Of a DNA stretch of 64,000 nt, positions 44,673 to 55,183 are shown in pieces. Numbering within the stretch: position 1 is the stretch's first letter; every line of letters starts with the position of its first letter. Origin of the DNA: JAOZPE01 sp964601275. GTDB taxonomy: Bacteria; Krumholzibacteriota; Krumholzibacteriia; JAJRXK01. Where the stretch lies: assembly GCA_964601275.1 (NCBI GenBank), contig CAZRMV010000001.1, positions 62,001 to 126,000 of the forward strand. The letters are read 5' to 3'. The notes beneath the pieces are model-generated. The model was not told where the DNA came from, made no database searches, and was given only the letters and a program-made list of their open reading frames with translations. The position numbers and the translations under genes are program-made.

Positions 44673-45989
44673 ATGAACGAGCGTTCGTATCTCCGGTCGA
44701 GGGAACTCAGCCGCCGCGCCCATGAGATCATCCCCGGCGGTTGCCACACCTACGCCAAGGGGGACGATCAGTACCCCGAGCAGGCCCCTGGCTTCATCGC
44801 GAGGGGTGAGGGCAGCCACGTCTGGGATGTCGATGGCAACGAGTTCATCGAGTACGGGATGGGATTGCGGGCGGTCACCCTCGGCCACGCCTATCCGCCG
44901 GTGGTCGAGGCGGTGCAGCGGCAACTGTCCAAGGGGACCAACTTCACCCGGCCGTCTCCCCTGGAGGTCGAGTGCGCCGAATCCCTGCTCTCGTTCTTTC
45001 CCCGGGCCGACATGGTGAAGTTCTGCAAGGACGGTTCGACCGCCACTGCCGGCGCGGTGCGCCTGGCCCGGGCCCACACCGGCCGCGACCTGATCGCCTA
45101 CTGCCGGGACCATCCCTTCTTCTCGTACGAGGACTGGTTCATCGGAACCACCCCGCTCAGCGCGGGCATTCCCCACGCGACCACCGCGTTGAGCGTGGGG
45201 TTCTCCTACAACGACATCGAGAGCCTCCAGGATCTCTTCGACCGGTATCCCGGAGAGATCGCCGGGGTCATCCTCGAACCCGAACGGGAAGAACCGCCCC
45301 GCGACGACTTCCTCCAGAGAGTGGAGGAACTCTGTCGCCGCGAGGGCGCCCTCCTCATATTCGACGAGATGATCACCGGCTTTCGGTGGGACAAGGGAGG
45401 CGCCCAGGCCCTCTATGGCGTCGATCCCGATCTCTCCTGTTTCGGGAAGGCCATGGCCAACGGGTTCTCGCTGTCGGCCCTGGTGGGCAAGCGGGAGGTG
45501 ATGGAACTGGGTGGCTACGACCACGATCGCGACCGGGTATTCCTGTTGTCGACCACCCACGGCGCGGAGAACCACACCCTCGCCGCTGCAATGGCGGTGC
45601 ACGAGGTGTATCGCACCGAAGATGTCATCGGCACCTTGCACCGGCAGGGAAAGCGATTGCGGGAAGCGGTGGAGGAGATCACCGCCGATCTCGGGGTGGA
45701 GAGGTATTTTCAAGTCGCGGGAAGGGACTGCAATCTCATCTATGTCACCCGGAACGCCGAGGGGGAACGTTCCCAGCGGTTTCGCACCTTGTTCATGCAG
45801 GAGATGATCCGGCGCGGTATCCTGGGACCGTCCTTCGTGGTGTCCTATTCGCATACCGACGCGGACATCGACCGGACCGCCGAGGCGGTGGCCGAATCGC
45901 TGAAGGTCTACGCGAAGGCCATCGAAGAAGGGGTGGAACACCATCTTGAGGGCCGGCCGGTGCAACCGGTGGGCCGGAGAAGAGGATGA
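44673..45989 (+). CDS. HemL-like class III aminotransferase of the nucleotide-sugar cassette
   Basis: The 438-residue protein resembles glutamate-1-semialdehyde aminomutase. HTYAKGDDQYP and GMGLRAVTLGHAYPPVV lie near the N-terminus, CKDGSTATAGAVRLARA binds the cofactor phosphate, IFDEMITGFRW holds the PLP ring, and CFGKAMANGF carries the Schiff-base Lys. It stands inside a glycan operon rather than next to haem genes. HemL's small-residue gating loop cannot be judged here. A role as a transaminase of a keto-sugar or of a glycan substituent is inferred. Confidence 0.85.
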   Translation: MNERSYLRSRELSRRAHEIIPGGCHTYAKGDDQYPEQAPGFIARGEGSHVWDVDGNEFIEYGMGLRAVTLGHAYPPVVEAVQRQLSKGTNFTRPSPLEVECAESLLSFFPRADMVKFCKDGSTATAGAVRLARAHTGRDLIAYCRDHPFFSYEDWFIGTTPLSAGIPHATTALSVGFSYNDIESLQDLFDRYPGEIAGVILEPEREEPPRDDFLQRVEELCRREGALLIFDEMITGFRWDKGGAQALYGVDPDLSCFGKAMANGFSLSALVGKREVMELGGYDHDRDRVFLLSTTHGAENHTLAAAMAVHEVYRTEDVIGTLHRQGKRLREAVEEITADLGVERYFQVAGRDCNLIYVTRNAEGERSQRFRTLFMQEMIRRGILGPSFVVSYSHTDADIDRTAEAVAESLKVYAKAIEEGVEHHLEGRPVQPVGRRRG

Positions 45990-45993
45990 TGCC

Positions 45994-46767
45994 ATGAAGG
46001 TCGTACTGTTCTGCGGGGGGCTGGGTTTGAGACTGAGGGAGTATTCCGAGGCCATTCCCAAGCCGATGGTCAAGGTGGGTAAGCATCCCATCCTCTGGCA
46101 GGTGATGCGCTACTACGCGCACTATGGCCACAACGACTTCATCCTTTGTCTCGGGTACAAGGGCGAGATCATCAAGGACTACTTTCTCCATTACGACGAG
46201 TGCATGACCAACGATTTCACCATGTCCGATGGAGGCCGCCGGATCGAGCTCTTCGGCAAGGACATCGACGACTGGAAGATCACCTTTGTCGACACCGGCA
46301 TCCAATCGAACATCGGCCAGCGCCTGCGCGCAGTTCGACAACACCTGAAAGGGGAGGACGTCTTCCTCGCCAACTACACCGACGGTCTGACCGATCTGCC
46401 TTTTGACGATTACTTGTCTTTCGCCCTCGCCCAGGATCGGACCGCCTGTTTCCTGTCGGTGCGTCCGACCGCGACCTTCCATGTCGTCGACTCCGATCCG
46501 GACGGCACGGTCACCCGCATCTCGCCGGTGGCCGACGCCACCCGCATCAACTGCGGCTATTTCGTGCTGAAACCGTCGATCTTCGAGGTGATGGAGAAGG
46601 ACGACGACCTGGTTACCGCGCCGTTCCAGCGATTGATCGGCAGGAACGACCTGGTCACCTACGAGTACGACGGGTTCTGGGAGTGCATGGACACCTTCAA
46701 GGACCGCCAGATGCTCGAGGACATGGTGCAGCGGGGAGACAAACCATGGCAGGTGTGGGCCAGATGA
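45994..46767 (+). CDS. Glucose-1-phosphate cytidylyltransferase-like nucleotidyltransferase
   Basis: The 257-residue protein begins FCGGLGLRLREYSEAIPKPM, the nucleotidyltransferase signature with K-P-M. HPILWQVMRYYAHYGHNDF and LGYKGEIIKDYF are close to RfbF-type enzymes. ANYTDGLTD contains the metal Asp, and YDGFWECMDTFKD is the usual C-terminal block. It should activate the sugar 1-phosphate (probably with CTP) for the cassette. It overlaps the PIG-L gene by four bases. Confidence 0.87.
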   Translation: MKVVLFCGGLGLRLREYSEAIPKPMVKVGKHPILWQVMRYYAHYGHNDFILCLGYKGEIIKDYFLHYDECMTNDFTMSDGGRRIELFGKDIDDWKITFVDTGIQSNIGQRLRAVRQHLKGEDVFLANYTDGLTDLPFDDYLSFALAQDRTACFLSVRPTATFHVVDSDPDGTVTRISPVADATRINCGYFVLKPSIFEVMEKDDDLVTAPFQRLIGRNDLVTYEYDGFWECMDTFKDRQMLEDMVQRGDKPWQVWAR

Positions 46768-47414
46768 TGCGATTCCACCTCGATGACGGTCCGCTGAACA
46801 TCCTCTGTCTCGGAGCGCATCCCGACGACATCGAAATCGGTTGTGGGGGGACGCTTCTGGAACTTCTCGCGTCGCGCGCGGAAGTCCATGTCGACTGGGT
46901 GGTGCTGGCGGTCGCTGCCGACCGGCGCGAAGAGGCCCAGTGCGCGGCCCGGCGCTTCCTCGAGAATGCGCGCGAGTCCCACCTCGGCCTGCACGGTTTC
47001 GAAGACGGGTTTCTGCCCCACCTCGGCCGGGAAGTGAAGCGGCGTTTCGAGGAGATGAAGGGCCTTGCCGACCCGGATCTCATCTTCACCCACTGGAGGG
47101 GCGATGCCCACCAGGACCACCGCCTGGTGAATGAATTGACCTGGAACACCTTCCGCGATCACCTGATCCTCGAGTACGAGATCCCCAAGTACGACGGTGA
47201 CCTCGGACGCCCCACCCTCTACCTGCCGCTGTCTGGCAAGACCCTCGAGGAGAAGATCTCCATCGTGGTGGAATGCCATCGTAGCCAGGCCGAGAAGGAC
47301 TGGTTCGAGCCGGAGGTCTTCCGATCGCTGGCGCGTTTGCGGGGAATGGAATGCCGGGCCCCGGAGGGGTACGCCGAGGCGTTCCACGCCTACAAGACGC
47401 GGCTGGCGGTCTGA
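46764..47414 (+). CDS. PIG-L/LmbE family deacetylase
   Basis: The 216-residue protein carries GAHPDDIEIGCGGTL, the zinc and catalytic site of PIG-L/MshB N-deacetylases (H-P-D-D), and the second metal motif FTHWRGDAHQDHRLV. It is the last gene of the polysaccharide operon, overlapping the nucleotidyltransferase by ATGA. It probably removes an N-acetyl or similar acyl group from the sugar made by the cassette. Two consecutive Met codons (46764, 46767) are both possible starts. Confidence 0.9.
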   Translation: MMRFHLDDGPLNILCLGAHPDDIEIGCGGTLLELLASRAEVHVDWVVLAVAADRREEAQCAARRFLENARESHLGLHGFEDGFLPHLGREVKRRFEEMKGLADPDLIFTHWRGDAHQDHRLVNELTWNTFRDHLILEYEIPKYDGDLGRPTLYLPLSGKTLEEKISIVVECHRSQAEKDWFEPEVFRSLARLRGMECRAPEGYAEAFHAYKTRLAV

Positions 47415-47430
47415 GGTCTCGACCGGGCGG

Positions 47431-48297
47431 TCAGTGGGGATCCCGCGAAAAACGCAGGACCGCCCAGATGGGATAGTGGTCGCTCGCCCGGGCGTTCCGG
47501 ACGACCCCGGTGCTCCCCACGGTGAATCCCCGGAAGAAGATATGATCGAGGGCGGGATGTCCCGCGATGAAGAACTCCTTCTTCTTGCGGATGGTGGGCC
47601 CTTTGGGCAACCGGGCCTGGGAGAAGCCCGCCCTCCGGAAACGGTCGCGGAGTTCGGCGACGTCGTTGGGAACCGCGGTGTTGAAATCGCCGCCGACGAT
47701 GACCGGCCATCGACGGTTCTCCACCCGCTCGATCGCGGTCGCGACCTGGGACCGGCGCTGGTCATGGGGAGTGACGATGGTGGCGGTATGGATGCTTGCG
47801 ACCATCACCGTATCGCCGGCCACGTCGGCGCAGGCGACGGTCATGATCCTCTGGGTTCCGGCCAGAAACCCGTGGTGCGGCAGAAGCACCAGGTCCGGGG
47901 CGAAGAGGGGCCACCGGGAGAGGATGGCGTCTCCGAAGAGGCGGTGGTGCTTTGGATGGATCGATCCAGGATAGTAGACGAAATCGTAGCCGAGGCTCTC
48001 GGCCAGCCGCCGCGTTCCCTCGGGGTCCATCTCCTGGAGAAGGATGAAGTCGGCCCGGGAGGTCATGGGATCGCCACGCAGATCCAGTTCGGCCTGGTCG
48101 AGGTGCTCCCCGTACTGGATGTTGTAGGAGACCACGATCAACGAGTCGACCGGGCCGGTGGGGTGATTGGAGAACCTTCCCTGGGCCAGGTCACCCCGGG
48201 TCGGGTGGAAGGGGGCCGGCATGCAACCGCCCAGCGCGACGGTCCAGAAGACCGCCGGAAGCAGGATCCGACAGAACGAGAACGATGGCCGGTGCAT
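47431..48297 (-). CDS. Endonuclease/exonuclease/phosphatase (EEP)-family lipoprotein
   Basis: The 288-residue protein has a lipoprotein signal ending ALGGC. It then has the EEP domain in order: SYNIQYG, LLQEMDPEG (catalytic Glu), GGDFNTAVP, LDHIFFRG and SDHYPIWAVLRF (catalytic His). The family hydrolyses phosphodiester bonds of nucleic acids, phospholipids or inositol phosphates; a lipid-anchored extracytoplasmic enzyme is likely, substrate unknown. ATG 48297 is preferred to a TTG 36 bases upstream because the signal peptide starts there. Convergent with the polysaccharide operon. Confidence 0.85.
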   Translation of the reverse strand: MHRPSFSFCRILLPAVFWTVALGGCMPAPFHPTRGDLAQGRFSNHPTGPVDSLIVVSYNIQYGEHLDQAELDLRGDPMTSRADFILLQEMDPEGTRRLAESLGYDFVYYPGSIHPKHHRLFGDAILSRWPLFAPDLVLLPHHGFLAGTQRIMTVACADVAGDTVMVASIHTATIVTPHDQRRSQVATAIERVENRRWPVIVGGDFNTAVPNDVAELRDRFRRAGFSQARLPKGPTIRKKKEFFIAGHPALDHIFFRGFTVGSTGVVRNARASDHYPIWAVLRFSRDPH

Positions 48298-48413
48298 GGA
48301 AGACACCCTCGTCACGATTCTCCGTCTCGTCAAGTGTGCCAGGCTCCTGTATCCTTGAGGGCGTGGAGTATCCTGGGAGTCCGTCGCCTCGCGCGGCGGA
48401 GGAAGGAGAGACC

Positions 48414-48884
48414 ATGCACCGATCCGCCCTCGTTCTCCTGGCGGTGTGGGCCCTGCTGGCCGCCTGCGGGGGAAAAGCCGAGAACGATCCCGAGAATCAG
48501 CCGCGGCCGCTCAGCGCGGACGAACAGTGGAGCGAAATCGCCGATCGCGGGTGGGAAGTGGTGCGCCTGGCCGGCGACGACCTCGTCCCGGGAACCTACG
48601 TCGATCTCCACCTGACCAGCGACTGGAAGGCGTCGGGGAACGCGGGCTGCAACACCTGGTACGCCTTCGTCTCCACCCGACAGGGGAACCGGATCCGCTT
48701 CACCCGGCTGACCCAGGCCACCAGGATGGACTGCGCCTCCCCCAAGGACATCATGGAACAGGAGGAACGGTTCTTCGAGGCGCTCCAGCTCGTCGACTCG
48801 TTCGAACTGGACGGCGATCAACTGGTTCTCTACATCGGGAACGACCCGGTGATGGTCTTGACCCCCAAACGACCGCGGTCCTGA
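48414..48884 (+). CDS. META/HslJ-domain lipoprotein
   Basis: The 156-residue protein has a lipoprotein signal (VLLAVWALLAAC|GG) and a single META domain: GWEVVRLAGDDL, then GNAGCNTWYAFVSTRQGNRIRF, ATRMDCASP, and EERFFEALQLVDSFELDGDQLVLY. The paired Cys in G-C-N and M-D-C are standard. HslJ in E. coli is linked to novobiocin resistance and heat shock; the function in general is unclear. GGAAGGAGAG precedes ATG 48414. It is divergent from the EEP lipoprotein and convergent with acs. Confidence 0.85.
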   Translation: MHRSALVLLAVWALLAACGGKAENDPENQPRPLSADEQWSEIADRGWEVVRLAGDDLVPGTYVDLHLTSDWKASGNAGCNTWYAFVSTRQGNRIRFTRLTQATRMDCASPKDIMEQEERFFEALQLVDSFELDGDQLVLYIGNDPVMVLTPKRPRS

Positions 48885-48911
48885 GCCGCCGGCCGCCGCT
48901 GCGCGCCGGCT

Positions 48912-50867
<1,956 letters not shown>

Positions 50868-50997
50868 GAGCGCCTCCTTGTCTTGCAGTAGGGAACGAAG
50901 GATATCATATCGTATCCACCCTCGATGGCGCAGCAATCTTGTGGGCGCGGTGGACGGGTGCTTGACGAACCCTTCGGGATTGGCTGAAACTGTGGTC

Positions 50998-52056
50998 ATG
51001 GCCGTCCACCGGAACAGGAAAGTCCGCCCCAGGGCGCGCCAGCGCCACCTCTGGTGGACCGAGCTCAGCGATCAGGAACTGCTCGACCTGCGTCTCTGCG
51101 ACCTCGGGTTGCGTATCGAGGACAGCCCGCTGCAGGACATGGTCGAGCGCCTCTACCAGGAGCTGGAAGACAAGGGTCTACGGCTCAAACCGCACGTCTG
51201 GCTTTCGCACGAGTGGTTCAGCCCCGACGGGGTGCCGGGGTTCGCGATTCCCTTCTATCTCGCCCACGAGCGCCTCAAGCGTCTCGAGCGGAAGATGATG
51301 CTGGAAGTCGAAGGTGGGACCGCTTCACAGTGCATGAAACTCATGCGCCATGAGACCGGCCATTGCTATTGCACCGCCTACCGACTGCACTACCGCAAGC
51401 GATGGCGCCAGAACTTCGGTCCCATGGGCAAGCCCTATCCGGACAGCTATCTGCCCAAGGCCCATTCCAAGCGCTATGTGATCAACCTCGATTGGTGGTA
51501 CGCCCAGGCGCATCCCGCGGAGGATTTCGCCGAGACCTTCGCGGTCTGGCTGAAGCCCCACTCGCGGTGGCGGCAGAACTACCGGGGCTGGCCGGCCCTG
51601 CTGAAGCTCCGCTATGTCCATGACACCATGACCAAGCTCGCTGGGGTGAAACCGGTGGTGCGTTCCCGAAAGCACATCGAGCCCTTGAACTCGTTGCGTC
51701 AGACTCTTCGTGAACACTACCAGCAGAAGAGGGAGGTCTACGGGCGGGAAAGCCCGGATATCTATACCGCCGATCTGCGCAAACTCTTCTCCGACGAACC
51801 GAGGCACTCCAGGAGGCCCTCGGCGGCCCAGTTCCTGCGCCGGCATCGGCGGGAGATCCGCGAACAGGTTTCCCGGTGGACCGGCGAATACCAGTACACC
51901 GTCGACCTGGTGCTGCGCGACATGACCGAGCGCTGCAAGGAATGGAAGCTCCGTCTGCGCGACCCGGAGAGCACCACCCTCTCCAACGCGGTCACCCTGG
52001 TGACGGTGCAGACGATGAACTTCCTGCACCGGGTTCCGCACCGGATCGTGATATGA
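50998..52056 (+). CDS. Putative zinc-binding metallopeptidase (Peptidase_Mx type)
   Basis: The 352-residue protein contains MRHETGHCYCTAYRLHY, an H-E-x-x-H zinc motif, and a downstream Glu in HPAEDFAETFAVWLKP that should be the third ligand. This is the layout of the 'putative zinc-binding peptidase' group PF15887. There is no signal peptide; the N- and C-terminal parts are rich in Arg/Lys. It overlaps an ATP-grasp ligase gene by four bases, so a peptide-building and peptide-cutting pair is likely. The substrate is unknown. Confidence 0.82.
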   Translation: MAVHRNRKVRPRARQRHLWWTELSDQELLDLRLCDLGLRIEDSPLQDMVERLYQELEDKGLRLKPHVWLSHEWFSPDGVPGFAIPFYLAHERLKRLERKMMLEVEGGTASQCMKLMRHETGHCYCTAYRLHYRKRWRQNFGPMGKPYPDSYLPKAHSKRYVINLDWWYAQAHPAEDFAETFAVWLKPHSRWRQNYRGWPALLKLRYVHDTMTKLAGVKPVVRSRKHIEPLNSLRQTLREHYQQKREVYGRESPDIYTADLRKLFSDEPRHSRRPSAAQFLRRHRREIREQVSRWTGEYQYTVDLVLRDMTERCKEWKLRLRDPESTTLSNAVTLVTVQTMNFLHRVPHRIVI

Positions 52057-53081
52057 GACGCCTTCGTATCATGCTGCTGTGCCATGAGGATCTCGTGCCG
52101 CCCGATGTCCTCCCCCCGGACCAGGGGAGTGCCATGGAGCCTTGGCGCACCGAATACGATGTCGTGTCCACGCTGCGGAACCTGGGGCACGAGGTCCAAG
52201 TGGTGGGGGTGAATGACGACCTGGGGGTCATCCGCCGGGCCATCGACGGATTCCACCCCCATATCGCCTTCAATCTCACCGAGGAGTTCCATGGAGAGGC
52301 CATCTACGATCAGCATGTGGTCAGCTATCTCGAACTGATGCGCATGCCGTATACAGGCTGCAATCCGCGGGGCCTCATGCTGGCCCACGACAAGGGACTC
52401 TGCCGGAAGATCCTCGCCTACCACCGGGTGAACGGTCCCCGTTTCGTGGTCTATCCCATGCACCGGAAGATCCACCCGCCGACGCGCCTCAAGTATCCCT
52501 TGTTCGTCAAATCGCAGGTGGAGGATGCGTCCCTGGGAATCTCCCAGGCCTCGGTGGTCGAGGACGAGGAGAAGCTGCGGGAGCGCGTAAGCTTCGTCCA
52601 TGAGCGGATCGGGACCGACGCCATCGTCGAGGAGTACATCGAGGGAAGGGAACTCTACATCGGGATCCTGGGAAACCAGCGGCTGCGCACCTTTCCGGTA
52701 TGGGAGATGGTCTTCCGGAAGATCCCCGAGGGAACCAAGCGCATCGCCACTGCCAAGGCGAAATGGGACGCCGCCTACCAGGAGCGGATGGGCATCGACA
52801 TCCAGGCGGCCGAGAACCTCGCGCCCGAGGTGGTCGACCGCATCTCCCGCATGGCCAAGCGGGTCTACCGGATCCTGGGTCTCTCCGGATACGCGCGGCT
52901 CGATCTGCGTCTCGACCCCGAAGACCGGATCCATCTCATCGAGGTCAACCCCAATCCCGACCTGGCCTACGACGACCTGCTGGCCGAATCGGCGCAACAG
53001 GCGGGCATGGACTACCCGACTCTTCTCACCCGCATCCTCAGCCTGGGCCTGCAACACCGGGTCCAGTGGTACACGGGATGA
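52053..53081 (+). CDS. ATP-grasp ligase, D-alanine-D-alanine ligase-like
   Basis: The 342-residue protein has the ATP-grasp domain order: FNLTEEFHGEAIYDQHVVSY, then TGCNPRGLMLAHDKGLCRKIL, YPLFVKSQVEDASLGISQAS (ATP lid), VEEYIEGRELYIGILG, and LIEVNPNPDLAYDD with the metal-binding E-x-N-P-N. It differs from Ddl by TGCNPRGLMLAHDK in place of the usual T/S-G-x-x-x-x-S-x-x-x-x-x-D-K. It joins a carboxylate and an amine via acyl-phosphate. Coupled to the Peptidase_Mx gene, it is more likely to make a special peptide bond than cell-wall D-Ala-D-Ala. Confidence 0.87.
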   Translation: MRRLRIMLLCHEDLVPPDVLPPDQGSAMEPWRTEYDVVSTLRNLGHEVQVVGVNDDLGVIRRAIDGFHPHIAFNLTEEFHGEAIYDQHVVSYLELMRMPYTGCNPRGLMLAHDKGLCRKILAYHRVNGPRFVVYPMHRKIHPPTRLKYPLFVKSQVEDASLGISQASVVEDEEKLRERVSFVHERIGTDAIVEEYIEGRELYIGILGNQRLRTFPVWEMVFRKIPEGTKRIATAKAKWDAAYQERMGIDIQAAENLAPEVVDRISRMAKRVYRILGLSGYARLDLRLDPEDRIHLIEVNPNPDLAYDDLLAESAQQAGMDYPTLLTRILSLGLQHRVQWYTG

Positions 53082-53128
53082 AGCGCGAGAGACGATTCCA
53101 TCCTGCGCACATTCGCCGGCCCGCCGGC

Positions 53129-53860
53129 TCAGTTCCGTTCTCTAGTGGCTTCCTCGATGGCTTGGTGGGCCCGGACGCCCACCAGGATCACCAGTAGAAG
53201 CAGGCTCACCAATCCCGCGGCGGCCAGCAGGAATTCCAGTCGCTTCGTGCGGGCAAGGTTCGTCGCCCCCGTACGGCCCACCTCGAGCACGGCCGCGCCG
53301 AAAGAGACATGCAGGAGGGACTTGGGAACCAGGATGAGCCAGGTCAGCACGTAGTGGTCCAGGCGCACCCGCGCCGCGCCCATCAGGTAGTTCACGATGG
53401 CGAAGTTGGTGGGGGAGAGCCGAATGAGGGCCAGCATCTTCCATTCGTCCCGGCGCAGGAGATCGCGGAATCGCCCCCACCGGGGCCGCGTGTTGAGCCA
53501 GGAGGAGACCCGCGTGGCCATGAGCCAGCGGGCCAGCACGAACATCTCCAGGGCGGCCAGGCCGTTGGCGACGATGAGGATGGCAAGACCACGTCCGATC
53601 CCGAAGAGGGCGCCGCAACTGAAATCGAGCAGGGAAAGCGGGAAGAACAGCGGAGCCAGGAGCAGGTAGAGCAGGATGAAGGCTGCCGGCGCCCAGGGCC
53701 CGAGCCGGGTCAGGAAGGCCTGGACCGCGGTGAAATGGGTCGCCAGGGCATAGTAGAGACCGCCCAGGAGCAGGAGGATGGCAGTCGACGCCCACCCGTA
53801 CCGCCCGGGGGAGACGCTGCCCCGGCGGTGCGATTGGAAGAGACGGTTCACCCACCGCAT
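53129..53860 (-). CDS. TVP38/TMEM64-family (VTT domain) membrane protein
   Basis: The 243-residue protein has five to six helices. The VTT motif region is DFSCGALFGIGRGLAILIVANGL with a later LIRLSPTNFAIVNYLMGAARV, the F/L-R-x-x-P-x-x-P-x-x-x-x-N-Y-x-x-G pattern of the DedA/VTT fold. ATG 53860 has GAGG about four bases upstream. A possible role in lipid scrambling or undecaprenyl phosphate recycling follows from recent work on the superfamily; not specific here. It is convergent with the ATP-grasp gene and divergent from the following lipoprotein gene. Confidence 0.85.
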   Translation of the reverse strand: MRWVNRLFQSHRRGSVSPGRYGWASTAILLLLGGLYYALATHFTAVQAFLTRLGPWAPAAFILLYLLLAPLFFPLSLLDFSCGALFGIGRGLAILIVANGLAALEMFVLARWLMATRVSSWLNTRPRWGRFRDLLRRDEWKMLALIRLSPTNFAIVNYLMGAARVRLDHYVLTWLILVPKSLLHVSFGAAVLEVGRTGATNLARTKRLEFLLAAAGLVSLLLLVILVGVRAHQAIEEATRERN

Positions 53861-53998
53861 TGTGCCTCGACCTTCCTCCGGATTGGCCCTACCGTACCCG
53901 GAACCGGCGGGAGATTCCAGCACGCCCTGATTGCCTTGATGGCTTCGCTGGGGTTAGACTCGCGGAGGTCCCGTCGTTCCCTGGAAAGGGTCGTGTCC

Positions 53999-55183
53999 AT
54001 GCGCGCTCATACTTCCACCACCCCGGCCGCGAAACGCCCCGGACTCCGCTGGGTGTCCACCGCATCGACGGTCGTCGCCCTCTTCCTCTTTCTGGTCTTC
54101 GCCGGAGGCTGTTCCGGCGACGAACCCAATGGTCCAGTGCCGCCCGGGGCGGTCTGGGTGGAAGTACCGCTTCCCATCGGGCTACCGGCGGGGGTGATCT
54201 GGAGGATCGGATACCAGGCGGATCGGGGCCTGGCGATCCTTCTCCGCGAGTCCCTCCAGGACGGGTTCGTGCTCCTGGAAGAGAACGGAAGCGGATGGTC
54301 GGTTCTCCCGCTCCCGGCCACCAACCTGGCCGCGCCCCTGGACCTGGCGTTCGAACCCGACGGGCGCGCCGTGCTTGCCGGATTCACCGCCGCGGGTGCG
54401 CCGTCGGTGCTGGCCGAGCGACCGAACTGGACCGAGGTTCCCTTGCCGGCGATGACCGGCGGTCTGCAATCGCTGGCCCGCGATGGCGGCGGGGTATTCC
54501 ACGCGGCGGGATCGGGCACCGCGGAGATCCCCGGGGTGATGGGAACGATCGACGGAAGCTGGACCCGGGAGAGCTATCCCACCGCCGGCGATCCGCAGGA
54601 GAAGTCCATCGTCGACATGGCGGCGGGCAGCGGCATTCTCTACGCCTGCGGATTCGATGATGGTGCGGACGGAACCCCGCAAGCGCCCTTCGCCGTCTTG
54701 ATGGCCAATTCGGGAAACGGTTGGAACGCCGTGGCCGGCCCTCCCGGCTCGGAGGCCAACCACGAGTTCCGGGCCGTCGAGGTCAACTCCCAGGGGGCGC
54801 TTCTGTTGGGAGGCGCGGTCACCGATTATTCCGCCGGCGCACCGGATCCCTCGCGGGCCTTCCTGGCCCTGCGATTGAACTCGACCCCGCCGGATGAATG
54901 GGCGCAGGCCGAACTCTCCCAGGCCGGTGACCTCGACCGGGTCAACGACATCCTCGCCGCTGCCAGCGGGGACACCTATCTCGCCTGCGGGGATTCAACC
55001 GCCTACCTGGTCTGGATCCCCCGGGGTTTCGCCGCGTCGGTCGTCGAGTTCGCGGGGGCGGGGGTCTCCCTCTACGCCCTGGCCGAAGACGGGGCCGGCA
55101 GGATCTACGCGGCGGGAGGCCGCACGGAGAATGGCCGGATGCGGCCGTTGATCCTTCGCCGGGAGGAGACGGCGGCGCGATGA
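53999..55183 (+). CDS. Lipoprotein of unknown function, likely beta-propeller
   Basis: The 394-residue protein has a lipoprotein signal (VVALFLFLVFAGGC|SGDE). It then has repeated ~45-residue units with hydrophobic strands and Gly/Asp turns (LDLAFEPDGRAVLAGFT, LQSLARDGGGVFHAAGSG, IVDMAAGSGILYACGFDDG, YALAEDGAGRIYAAGG). The repeat pattern suggests a beta-propeller of six or seven blades. I recognise no enzyme motif. The frame also allows GTG 53993. Its stop overlaps the start of a GT2 gene by four bases, which would couple the two. Confidence 0.72.
   Translation: MRAHTSTTPAAKRPGLRWVSTASTVVALFLFLVFAGGCSGDEPNGPVPPGAVWVEVPLPIGLPAGVIWRIGYQADRGLAILLRESLQDGFVLLEENGSGWSVLPLPATNLAAPLDLAFEPDGRAVLAGFTAAGAPSVLAERPNWTEVPLPAMTGGLQSLARDGGGVFHAAGSGTAEIPGVMGTIDGSWTRESYPTAGDPQEKSIVDMAAGSGILYACGFDDGADGTPQAPFAVLMANSGNGWNAVAGPPGSEANHEFRAVEVNSQGALLLGGAVTDYSAGAPDPSRAFLALRLNSTPPDEWAQAELSQAGDLDRVNDILAAASGDTYLACGDSTAYLVWIPRGFAASVVEFAGAGVSLYALAEDGAGRIYAAGGRTENGRMRPLILRREETAAR

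Noticed and set aside
44673..45989. Calling the HemL-like enzyme a haem-biosynthesis aminomutase
   Set aside because: It lies inside a glycan operon with overlapping or closely spaced sugar genes and no other haem-synthesis genes; class III aminotransferases of sugar clusters look the same.
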